Origin: Thecamonas trahens ATCC 50062
Taxonomy: Eukaryota > Apusozoa > Apusomonadida > Apusomonadidae
Direction of reading: 5' to 3'
NCBI RefSeq assembly: GCF_000142905.1
Contig: NW_013657617.1
Coordinates: 127,789-191,788, forward strand
DNA length: 64,000 bases
The notes under the pieces are model-generated. The model was not told the origin of the DNA, searched no databases, and saw only the letters and a list, made by a program, of their open reading frames with translations. A program made the position numbers and the translations under genes. Positions 1 to 10,800 of the stretch are shown here, piece after piece. The first letter of the stretch is position 1. The number at the start of each line of letters is the position of its first letter.

Positions 1-27
1 ACACACACACACACACACACACACACA
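1..27. repeat. (CA)n microsatellite at window edge
   Basis: An uninterrupted CA dinucleotide run opens the window and continues off the left edge. It lies about 110 bases before the first start codon. Similar TG/CA runs recur in other intergenic and intron sequence here. Confidence 0.95.
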
Positions 28-139
28 GACGCAAACACTTCAACAACCCCTCCTTATCCTCTGTACTCTACCTCGTCGGTTGGTGGTAGAAGTGCCCGTG
101 CCCGTGCTCTCTCTACTCTCTGTACTCTGCTCACCTCTG

Positions 140-1713
140 ATGGCCATGTCGGGACTGGTGGCGGTGGTGGTCGTCGGCATGTTGATGGTCTTGGTGGGAC
201 TGGTGGGAACTGTGGTGGTGGCGCAAGAACAAAACGTACCGGTGTATGATGAGATTCGTGTGGATGTCAATGTGAGTGGCACCTTTCGCATTCCGGCTGC
301 TGGGGAAGAGTACTCGGAGCTGACCGAGTACTACTATCGCATCAATGCTCCGTCGTCAGCTCCGCACATTGCTCTCGCCTTTGATTCCGTCTTGACAGAA
401 TGTGGTTGGGACTTTCTCTACGTTCATGATGGCCAGGACAAGGAGGCACCTCTTGCTCTTGCCTTTGCGCAGACAAACAATGTCTCGCTTCCGCCGGTCG
501 TCTACTCGTCGTCCAACGCGCTCTTCCTCCACTTTCACTCAGATCCCTACGTTGTGGGCAAGGGCATCGAGGCTGCGGTCGCCTTTTCGCCGTGTCCGCG
601 CGCATGCTCGGGCAACGGGGCGTGTGTGGCAGGCGCCAATGGGACGTACGCGTGCGAGTGCAGTGCGCCGTTCTCAGGCCCGCGGTGCGACACGCTGTCG
701 GCGCCGGACCCGCGGCCGGCGTGCGCCACCGCCGACCTGTGCAAGTGCCCAGGCGACTTTACCACTAGCCATGACGTGTTCCTGGAAGACGCCGGGGCTG
801 CCGAGCTGCGGACGATGCAGCGGGCGCTGGAGACGTGCTCCACTTTTGGCATGGACGTGGTGAGTCTGCCGGCGTGCAAAGCGTGTTCGCGGGCGGTTCC
901 GACGCCGGCGTCGTCGACGGTCTTTGTCGCTGAGGCCTGCACCTGCAACCTGGCGTGCGTCAACGGGACGTGCGACCTTGGCTCGCAGCGGTGCCTCTGC
1001 CAGCCCGGGTACTACGGCATCCTCTGTGACACGGTGACGCCGATCTCGACCTCGGGCTACACTGGAGCCTCGCCGCCGTCGACCTACAGCGGCTCGACGA
1101 CGCTCTCCAACATCTTTGTCCTCGTTGTCCTCACTCTCCTTGTCTTTATCGTCGTCGTCGCCATCATGCTCTGCAAGCACCGCCGCCCGCAGGCGCCCAT
1201 CCAAATCCACCAAAACGTGCCGCGGTTGCGGTGCTCGGTCCCGCTGTTCATTGTCGACCTGCCCGCCGCCCGCGCCGCAGTCTCCTCACCCTCGCCCGAC
1301 CCTTCCCCATCGTCATCGAGCACCGCAATACGACCAAGACGTACTTTGTCGTCCACGGGCCGTGGCCGACTCCGTCACAACCGCCGCTCTTGGGTTTGGG
1401 CTCGGGCTTCTCCGCCGACAACGCCTCCGACACCACCGCTGCTCTTGCCGCTCTCCGAGTCGGCGTCGTCGTTGAGTATGCTGCTGTTCATTCGCTCCAC
1501 CTCAGGTCGTCGGTTGTCGCCCGCATCAAGCCCCGCCGCCCTCGCTCCGCATCGACATGCTCGTGCTCCTCTATCGCGCTCGGCCCGATCCTGCCTGGCA
1601 CGCTTGCCGCCAGCATCTCGCCGTCTGCAGCCACCCTCGGCCCGACCTCCCGCCGCGACACTTCCTCCTCCTCCTCCTCCTCCTCGTCATTCTCCCGAGA
1701 CTTAAGTCGATGA
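140..1713 (+). CDS. CUB/EGF single-pass surface protein, frame unclear at 3' end
   Basis: Start chosen at the ATG at 140 (the upstream open frame begins with TTG). The first ~28 residues are a hydrophobic signal peptide ending near AQEQ. Residues ~40-150 resemble a CUB domain (CGWDFLYVHDG and SNALFLHFHSD strands). One EGF-like module with CSGNGAC and CECSAPFSGPRC follows at ~152-185, then a second with CVNGTC and CLCQPGYYGILC at ~275-300. A transmembrane helix lies at ~323-346, followed by basic CKHRR. This is an attractin/MEGF8-like type I layout, so an adhesion or receptor role is inferred. After about nt 1265-1310 the genome-typical codon use moves from this frame (stop 1705) to the +1 frame (stop 1713), with no obvious GT-AG intron between. 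The cytoplasmic tail is therefore uncertain. Confidence 0.75.
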
Positions 1714-2007
1714 TCTATGTTATCTGGGAGCGGCCTAGGAGTGGGCAGTGAGAAGCGGGGAGTGGGAAGTGGAAGCGGTTGTGCGAGTAGATGGCCCGAC
1801 CCCTCCCCCCCCCCCCCCTCTCCTCTCCCCACCGGTGTCTATTGCTGTCATCGGTGGTAAATGGCTGCCCAGTTTCTCCCGCTGCCAAGCCACTCGGACA
1901 GCCCCAGCCGACCGCCATCACCCCCCGCCTTCCTTTGCAAAGCACACTCCACCCCCCCCCTCCCCGATGCGACTTTTTGAGGCAATCCCCCCCCCCCCAC
2001 ACTCTCT
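1714..2007. promoter_or_regulatory. Intergenic 5' flank with poly-C tracts
   Basis: No gene is seen. Three long sense-strand C-runs (about 1805-1820, 1955-1965 and 1987-1999) precede the kinase ATG, the last ending 8 bases before it. The same C-rich layout precedes many other starts in the window, so it may be part of the core promoter or 5' UTR (inference). Confidence 0.4.
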
Positions 2008-4124
2008 ATGAGCTACTCGTACTACTCGGCCTCGGACGAGTCTGTCGATGACCTCCATGTACGTGGTGGCGGAGACCACCTGCGGGAGACGACGACGGCC
2101 ACGACCAGGGAGTCGGCCACGGGCCCGGGCACGACCAGGGAGTCGGCCACGGGCCCGGGCACGGGCACGGCAATGACGACAGGGGGACGACGCACGGGGA
2201 AGAGCGCAGGCTCGCAAAGTGGTGGACATTCGGCTGGTCGCCACTCGCATGCAGGTGGTGATGTCAAGGGGTTTTCCCAGGATAGGGCTGCTCGGCGAGG
2301 TGGTGCGGGTCATGCCGCCGCGGCAATGTCACCATCACCAGGCAAGCAGTCGGTCTTGTCGGCAAGGGACAAGCTTCGCAAGCTGCAGGAGGAGCACGCT
2401 CTGCTGGTTCAGAGGCGTGAGGCGAGACTGGCGGCCGATGGGAGAACAGGCGGCGGCAGCGGCGGCGGCGGTCAGAGCAAGAGCAAGAGCAAGAGCAAGA
2501 GCAAGACCGGAAGCGAGGAAGGTCAGGCGGTCGGGGGTCAGGGCACGACGGCGGGCACGCCTTCGAGCCTCCTTTCCAAGCACCGCAAGCTGATGGAGGA
2601 GCATGTCAAGCTGCAGGCGCGACAGTCGCTGAGACGGTCGCAGCTGCTGCGGAAGCGGGCCAAGTCGCAGTACATGACCGAGCTCTTCGACCGTGCGACG
2701 GCCAAGTGTCTGACGCCCAAGGCGGCACCGCTGGAGCGGCTCGCGCCGTCGCAGCTGAAGCGCGTACTCTCGACCTCGCCGGCCTCGCCACTGGTCTCGA
2801 CCGACTCGGAGCGGCTGCTTGCGCTGATGGACGAAACGCCGCGCGGGAGCACGGCAAGCGGGAGGAGCGGGAGCGGGAGTGGCGGGCAGTCCGACTCGTA
2901 CGTCTCGTCCGAATCGACGACCGACGGCGGCGAGGCGCGTGCGCCTGTGCCGGACCTCGGCTTTGCGTTCTCGGCCTCGCTCTCCAACACCCGGTACACG
3001 CTGGAGCGGGTGATCGGCGAGGGTGCGTTTGCGCGGGTCCTCTGCGCCCGCGGCTCAGACCCGCAGCGGACGGCGTATGCGGTCAAGCAACTGGTCGACG
3101 TCCAGAGCTCGCTGGACAATGTGGTCGATGAGGTCAAGCTCACGGCCAAGGTTGCGTCGCATCCGTGCATTGTCTCGTACTTTGACGCCGTCTACGAGCC
3201 GTCGGCCGACGTCATGCACATGGTCCTCGAGTACTGTGGTGACGGAACGCTCAAGGACGAGCTCGACGCAGAAGCAGGCACTGGCGCTGGCAAGTGGGCG
3301 CAGGACAAGGTGCTTGTGCACTTGCTGCAGATCCTGCTTGCGGTCGAGTTTATGCACGCCAACGGGGTCCTCCACCGCGACCTCAAGTCGGAGAACGTGT
3401 TCCTCATCGACGATCCGCTCGGCCTCCGGGTCCGCATCGGTGACTTTGGCCTTGCCGAGCAGGTCCACGCCCCGGGCCTCGACGCGCGCACAAACCTCGA
3501 GGGCCAGTCCAAGGCGCAGGGCACGTTTCTCTACATGGCGCCCGAAGTCATCACCGGCGAGCACTACTCCAAGGCTGCAGACATGTGGTCGGTCGGCTGC
3601 ATCTTGTACGAGATGGCCAATTCGGGCATCTCGGCCTTTGGCAATGGGTACAATGGCTACCGCTCGCTCGTCGACAACATTGTCAAGGTCGACGTGGCTC
3701 CGCTCGACCCGGCGCTCTACCACCCGGCGCTCTCGGACATTGCGCTCTCGCTGCTTGCTGTCGAGCCAGCCAAGCGCCCGCTCGCCTCTCAGCTCTTGGC
3801 CCATCCCCTCCTCATCGACGCCTTTGCCCGCCTGTTTCCCGTTCGCGTTCAGGAGACACTCCTGGCTGCTACCCGCCGCATCGAGGGCACGCCGTCGCCG
3901 CTTGCCCTCGCCCGCGCCAAGTCTCGCGTCCACCCGCTCCGTCCTATCCGCCCGCTCGTCTTCACCCCGGTCCGTCGTCCGCAGTCCCAGCGTGCGCCCG
4001 AAACCCGCACCCAGCCTCGGCCTAAGAGCAAGGCCAAGTCCAAGTCCAAGGTCAAGGCCAAGGTCAAGGCCAAGGCCAAGGTCAAGGCCAAGGTCAAGGC
4101 CAAGGTCAAGGCCAAGGCCAAGAG

Positions 4125-4173
<49 letters not shown>

Positions 4174-4536
4174 CGGAGCCGACGACATCAGTCGGCATCG
4201 GCGTCGGGTGACGGTCGCGTTGCGGCGGCAGCTGCGCCTGAAGCCACCAGCCAGAGCTTGAGTCAGATCAAGAGCCAGAGCCAGAGCCAGAGTCGGGGCC
4301 AGAGTCGGGGCCAGAGTCGGGGCCAGAGTCAGAGCCAGAGCCGGAGGCAGCGGACACCGACAGCCGACACCCCGGATGGAACTCGGCGCAAGCACCGGCA
4401 CCGCCACCGCGAGCCTACTTCGCCGTCCGGCAGCAGCGAGAAGAAGAAGCGCCGGCATCACCGCTCGCATGATAGCGAGTCGCGCAGCCGCACCTCTCGC
4501 AGCCGCACGTCGCGGAGCCGCACTTCGCGTGCATGA
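2008..4536 (+). CDS. Ser/Thr protein kinase with repeat-rich tails
   Basis: 842 aa from the ATG at 2008. A basic, Ser-rich N-terminus (~1-325) contains short helical segments (KLRKLQEEHALL, KHRKLMEEHVKL) that look like repeated leucine-rich coils. The kinase domain spans ~329-605: glycine loop GEGAFA, VAIK-type Lys360 (AYAVKQ), catalytic HRDLKSEN with Asp458, DFG Asp479, and APE Glu513 in YMAPEV. All catalytic residues are present, so it should be active. The fold and HRDLKSEN motif suggest a NEK-like or STE-like kinase, but I cannot place the subfamily. The C-terminus (~670-842) is made of Lys-Ala/Lys-Val repeats, Ser-Gln repeats and Arg-Ser/Arg-Thr-Ser repeats ending RTSRA, reminiscent of SR-type nuclear proteins. 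No intron is needed. Confidence 0.9.
4021..4350 (+). repeat. In-frame coding minisatellites (KAKV and SQ repeats)
   Basis: Within the kinase tail, 6-bp units of AAGGCC/AAGGTC type (Lys-Ala, Lys-Val) run from about 4024 to 4120. AGCCAG units (Ser-Gln) run to about 4175, and a second SQ/RGQ block lies at about 4270-4350. Unit lengths are multiples of three, so copy changes keep frame. Confidence 0.9.
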
Positions 4537-4892
4537 TCATGCCCATCGCGCAGCCTACCGCCCATTGCGCCGCCTGACCATCCTGACCGCTGATAAAGAC
4601 GCGCCTGCAGCCCACGGCCCGCGCCCACCAACCACCAACCACCAACCATCGGCCACTGCACTCGATGTTCGGTTCTCGGGTGCACATCGGGCCGACCCGG
4701 CCAGCCAAGGCAGGCCATTCCGGAGGTGGCCGAGCAGTGCCACGGTTCACCACTGTCGTCACACGCTCACCACACACTGGTATGTCCCCACAACCGTCCC
4801 ACCCTTTTCTCCTTCCTGCCCATGACCAACCCGCCGTTGCGCCTGCCTGGCTTTCTTCCATTCTGATCACATTCTGATCAAGGGTGACGATC
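4537..4892. other. Intergenic stretch, no gene seen
   Basis: 356 bases between the kinase stop and the PARP start. No open frame with genome-like codon use is visible. A tandem ACCAACC motif occurs near 4628-4650, and a small direct repeat (TTCTGATCA twice) lies at about 4860-4880, just before the start of the next gene. Confidence 0.6.
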
Positions 4893-7800
4893 ATGACCGC
4901 TTTACAGAAAAAAGCCTTCAAACTCGCTCACTCACACTCCCTTTCCTCACCGCGCACCGCTGCAGGGCTATGGGTGGCACAGCGGGTACCGACGGCATCG
5001 TTTCCCTCAGTCACCGATGCCAGCGCTCGGGGCGGAGCTCTTGACCCGCTGAAAACGCCACTCCGCTCGGTTGCCGGCCGCTCGATTGGCAGGGGGGTCG
5101 CCAGCTCGCCGGCCACTCCGTACTCGCCGGCCGGGCCGTTCACGCCGACGCCGGCCAAGATCCGGGCGCGCGAAGCAGCCCAGCGGATCGAGGCCGAGTA
5201 TGAGCCAGGCAATGGCAAATGCGACGGCCCTGCGGTGCTGTGCCTCGATGCGGTGGCGGTCGATGCCGCGCCGGCGGTCTCCGTGGGTCGGATGGACGAG
5301 ACCGTGCCTCCACCGCGTCCGCCCAGCCCACCGCCGCCGCCGGGTGCGGCGTCATCGACGCCGGACGCAGGCACTCAAGTCGACGAGCCGCAGTTTGATC
5401 AGGGCATGCTCGCCAGGATCAAGGCGTACGCGCCACCAAACGCCCCGGGCGCCCCGGAGTTTGGCGACGAGTATGTGGTGGCGCTCAAGGACACGCTCAA
5501 GCGTGGAGGCATGTTCTACGGCCTCGAGCTTCACGTCGCGCAGGCCGCGGTTCGCGTCTATGTCCATCGCGGGCCCATCTCCGGCCTCGCTGGAGGCATT
5601 GCGGCGCGGACCTGTGTTGCTCCGGGTGTCCACGAGGCGTACTACCCCGCGAGCCTCGGCGAGGCCAAGGCGCTCTACGTCAGGCTCTTCAACGAGTACA
5701 CAGCTGCGGGCTACCGCAAGATCGAGCTCCTCTCGGCGGTCATTGGCTCGGCGGTTGCGGTCGCAGCCTCGGCCGCGCTGTGCTGCACCGCCGACGGGCC
5801 GCGGACCTCTTCGCTGCCAGCCGCAACCCAAGCGCTCGTCACTCTCCTCTTTGACGAGGCCACCGAGTGGATCGAGCGCAACCTCAACGGCGGGCGGGTG
5901 ACCGCTGCCGGCATCGAGACGCCGATGGGCGCGCTCTCGGCGTCGCAGGTCCGCACCGCAGGCATCGCCCTTGCTGAGCTCTTCTACGCCTTTCTCTCTG
6001 GCATGCCGCAGACGGCGCCACAAGACTACCAGGCACTAGTTTCGAGCTTCTACGACGCGCTCCCCGCCCTCAACCGGGTGACCTTTACCGAGCTCGCGCA
6101 CTTTGACGGACTTGACGAGCTCCTTGCCGCCATGGCCGACCTTCTGGTCGTCAACGAGGCAACCGGCGGCGCCAGCATCTTCTCGCGCGGCGCTGTCGAC
6201 GCGCAGTTCCGCACGCTACACACACACATCACGCCGCTGGTGCCGTCATCGCCACTCTACCGCCAGGTCTCCCAGTCGCTCCTCCGCTCGCAGGTGGCCG
6301 GCAAGCAGACGCGCATCAAGGTCGTCTCGATGTACAAGATGGCCCGGCCGGAGGAGTCGGCCGTCTTCCGCTCCGACCTCGGAAACGTGCAGCAGCTCTA
6401 TCACGGGTCGCGAGCTGGAAACTTTGTGGGCATCCTCTCACGCGGCTTGCAGCTGCCGACAGTGGTTGTCAAGCGGTACGGCGGCGAGCGGTACGACGTC
6501 GGCCGGCTCGGCGCCGGACTTTATTTTTCCGACGCCGCCTCGACTGCTATCGCCTACGCCTCGCCGTCGGCACGGGGCACCCGGTTCATTGCTGTCTACT
6601 CGGTTGCGCTCGGCAAAGTCTACCCAGTCTCATCCGAGCGGCAAGCATGGGTCGCGCCGCCGGCCGGCTACCACTCGGTCCGGGCCAAGTCGGTCCTTGC
6701 CGATCCGCGCTCCCAGTTCGAGGACGACGAGTACGTGGTCTACGCCACGGACCAGGTCCGCCTCGACTACCTCGTCGAGGTCACCGCCTACGGTGAGGTG
6801 GCGCAGCGCGGGCGCGAGCCACCGGCTCTGCTCTCGGCTGGCTCGCGCGCGCCGCAGCACCCGGACGCGCTGGACTCGGACGGGGACGAGTCGTACGATT
6901 CATCGGAGGACTCGGACGCGCCGGGCTCTCTCGCCGCGCTACGCTCAGTCATCAGCGCCCACAGTGAGTACACGCCGAGCATGGACCCGAAGGATCCGCA
7001 CGGCTCCAAGGCCGGGCCAGACCCGGGTCCTGTTGGCCTCCTCGCCAAGAGCGCGTCGGGAGGCGGCGAGTCGCCGGTCCCGCTCGTCGGCGTCCATGTC
7101 CGCGGGCGGATGGTCGACCTTGTTGGCGAAATCCTGCTGTTGCAAGAGTACACCAACCCGTCGACGGACACCATCGAGGCGCGTTACGTCTTTCCTCTCA
7201 ACGAGGGCTGCGCTGTCTGCGGCTTTGAGGCCTTTATTAACGGCAAGCACGTTGTCGGCGTAGTCAAGGAGAAGGAGGAGGCCCGCCGCGAGTACCGCAA
7301 GGCCGTCGCCGCCGGCCACGGCGCATACCTCATGGAGGAGGAGAAGGCCGACTTGTTCACGGTCTCGGTCGGCAATTTGCCGCCTGGCGCGAGCGTGCTC
7401 ATCAAGGTCAAGTACGTGACGGAGCTCGGCATGGACGGCGACGACATTGTGTTCTCGCTGCCGGCGCACATTGCGCCGAGCACCGCAGCCACGGCCGCGC
7501 TCTCGCGGGTCCTTCAGTCCAAGACGTCGACGGTGGCTATGGCCGCCGGCTCGGGTGCTCCGGGTGGCACTCCGATCACGGTCCAGCTCGCACTCGACAT
7601 GCCGTACGCCATCACTCGGCTCGAGTCGCTCTATCATCCGATTCGGGCACGGCAGACCGAGACCAAGGCCACGGTCGAGCTTGTCGGTCAGCCTGTCGGC
7701 ATGGGCGGTGCCGACTTTGTGCTTCTTGTCCGCATTGAGAAGCCGCATGAGCCACGGATGTGGATCGAGGTCAACGAGGCCGGCCACCGCGCGTGCATGC

Positions 7801-10800
7801 TCTCGTTCTATCCGCAGTTTGAGACTGACCCGCTCGACTCGGCCGAGCTGATCTTTGTCCTCGACGCGTCGGCGTCGATGGGGGACGCGGCTGCGCTCGC
7901 TGACGCCAAGCACGCGCTCCGAGGCGCGCTGCTCCAGCTTGCGGCTACCATGGTGGAGCGGGCGGCAGCCGGCCTCGCGTGCCCCACCTTTAATCTTGTC
8001 CGTTTTGGCGACACTGTCGAGCGCGCGTTTGTGGCCCCGGCTCCGGTTTCGGCCACGTCACTCCGCAAGGCTCTCGCCTACCTTGATTCGCCGGTATCTG
8101 GCGAGGCCAACCTTGGCGGTACCGATCTCTTTGCCGCCCTTCGCGGCCTCTACGCGCTCACCGACAGCTCGACCGGCCGCGCCGCGCAGCGCAACATCGT
8201 GCTTGTCAGCGACGGCCAGGCCGTGGGCGAAGACGCGCTCGGCGCTCTTGTAGCCGCCAACGCAGGCCACACGAGGCTGTTCACGGTCGGCGTGGGGGCC
8301 AAGCCGAACCGACACTTTCTAGCCGCGCTTGCTCGCCGTGGCGGCGGCACCAGCACTCTGGTTGGCTCGCCGTTCCGTGCCACTATGACCAAGAACGCGC
8401 GCCGAATGGCGCGGCTCGTCGCACGCGCACTACAGCCGGATATGCGCAACGTCGAGCTCGAGTGGCGCCAGACAACTGAGACCGAGGAGGGCGCGCTCCA
8501 GGCTCCGGCCAAGGTCACCGCCCTCTTCAACGGCGAGCGGCTCATTGTCTATGGCTTTGTCGACTACTGCGCTTCTGTCTTTCTCCGCGCAAAGGGTCAA
8601 AACGCGTACTTTGAGACATGGGTCTCGGCCCGCCCGGCCACTACTACCAAGGGCAGCCTGGTCCATGCCCTCACCGCCCGCGCCATGGTCCGCGACTACG
8701 AAGAGGGCTCGTACTCGGAGAACAAGCTTGTCCACGAGCTTGTCCGCAAGTCCAAGAAGGCCGACATCATCGCGCTCTCCTGCAAGTACTCGATTGTCTC
8801 GCCGTACACCTCGTTCATCGCGGTCGAGGAGCGCGTCGAGGGCGAAGCTGCCGTCGCTGCAAACGCACCCACCATGGCCGCCCTCGTTGCCGCCCACGCC
8901 GTGGACGCCATCCCTTACGTCGGCTGGAGCGACATTCCCATGACAACCGCCCCTCCTTTGACCGAGCTCGCCGACAGCGAGTCGTACGACGAGTGCGGCG
9001 AGTGCAGCGAGTATGACGGGTACGACTGTGACTCGGACTCGGGCTCGGGCTCGGACTCGCTCTTTTCATCGTCATCACGCCAGGGCCGTCCTCGCCACAG
9101 GCACTCCTCGATTGCCTCGATCTCAAGTTCCAGCTCCAGCAGCATGGCCAGCAGCATGGCCAACTTGTTTAGCGATGATGGCCACGGCTCCAACACCGAG
9201 TGCGAGGACATTGCCGAGGAGGCCGAGGAAGATAACGACGACGATTTCAGTGACAACGACGACAACTATCACAACAGTCGCAGGGTGGAAAGGGTCGACT
9301 CGTGGCGCAGGAAAACGTCGAAGAACGCCTCGAGCGCCATCTCCGGCAAGAAGGGCAGCAAGAACCGGGACAAGGCGGTTGCTAAGCCCATGCCCAAGCC
9401 GGCAGCGGTGCACATGCTGAAGAAGAAGAAGAAGACGTTTGCCAAGAAGGCGGGTAGGTTTGCGGCTCCCAACTCGCGCGAGATCGCTATGCCTACCGAG
9501 ATCAAGGGGGCGGCTTCGGCGGCTCCGGTGGCTCCGACTCCGGCCCCAGCGCGGGCACCTGTCGCCCCTAGCATTGAGGCCCCCCAAAAGAAGAGAAAGA
9601 AGGCACCCCAAGCAAAGGCAATGGCCAAGCCTGCTTCTGTGCCAATGGCGAACGCCCGCGTGTCGTCTTCAGCGGCGCGCGCGCGTGTTCCCGCCAAGAA
9701 GGCTCCGAGGAAGCCGGGCCGCAGCGCCGTGGCCTCGGGCCCGCCACCACCGCCACCATCCGCCGCTGCGCCAATGAGCATGGCCATGCCTCCGCCGCCG
9801 CCACCGGCCGCTGGGCCGATGGGCGCGGCCTCTGTACCGCTGGCCATGCCACCGGCCGAGGTGTCGTCGGCATTTGGTGACGAAATGCTGGACCTCCTCT
9901 CCGAGGCACTTGTGCCACTGCCGGACTCGGATGACGATTTTGCTGGTGGCTTTGACTTTGCATGCGATTACGAGGACGAGCCGGAGCCAGAAGCTGTGGC
10001 CACGTCGTCGATGTTTGGCATGATGGCGTTGCAGCAGGCCCAGGCCGAGGTCCCGTCGCAGCAGTTGATGCGCCAGGAGCTGTTGGGTTGCCTGAGTAGC
10101 ACATCGAGCAGCATTTCTCCCTCGTCGCTTCTTGACCTTGGCGATCGTTCCCGCAGCGACAGCTCCCGCAACGGCGCAGGCTTTGGGAGCGGCGGCGGTG
10201 GTGGTGGAGGTAGAGGCAGGTCATCGTTTGGCGGGCGCGGACGCGGGCGCGGCGGGTTCGGCTCGGGCCGGCGCGGGGCCAAGTTTGATTCGGCCGACTG
10301 GCGAGCGGCTGGTCCTCCTCGGGATGTCAGTGAGAACAACGGCATGGAGGCAGGGCTCAAGCTTGGTATCAGGCGTGAGCGCGAGCGTGAACGCGAGCGC
10401 ATGAGCGGGCGGGCGCGCGCGCTCAAGTCCGCAGAGATGGCGTACAGGTCCCAGGAAGAGAGCCGACGATCGGAGGACACACATGTGTCGCGGCGCATGA
10501 TCGAGGCCGAGATCCATGCGACACGCGCCGCGGCTGCCGCGGCTTCCGCCCTCCCCCAGGCGCTGGGAGGAGACCTGGCCCAGCCGGCGGCGATACCGGT
10601 CCGCTCGGCGTTCGAGCCCACGGTGGCCGAGAAGCGGATGGCAGCCGAGGCCGCGGCGCTCAAGGCGGCACTGGCGGCAGAGCAGGGCAACACGTTCTAC
10701 GTCGGGCCCGAAGACGGCCTGCCTGCACTCCCGCTCCCGCCGGTTGTCGAAAGCACCCGGGCCGGCCGTGCCGATGCCGTGCCTCAGCTCGGCCCGGGCT

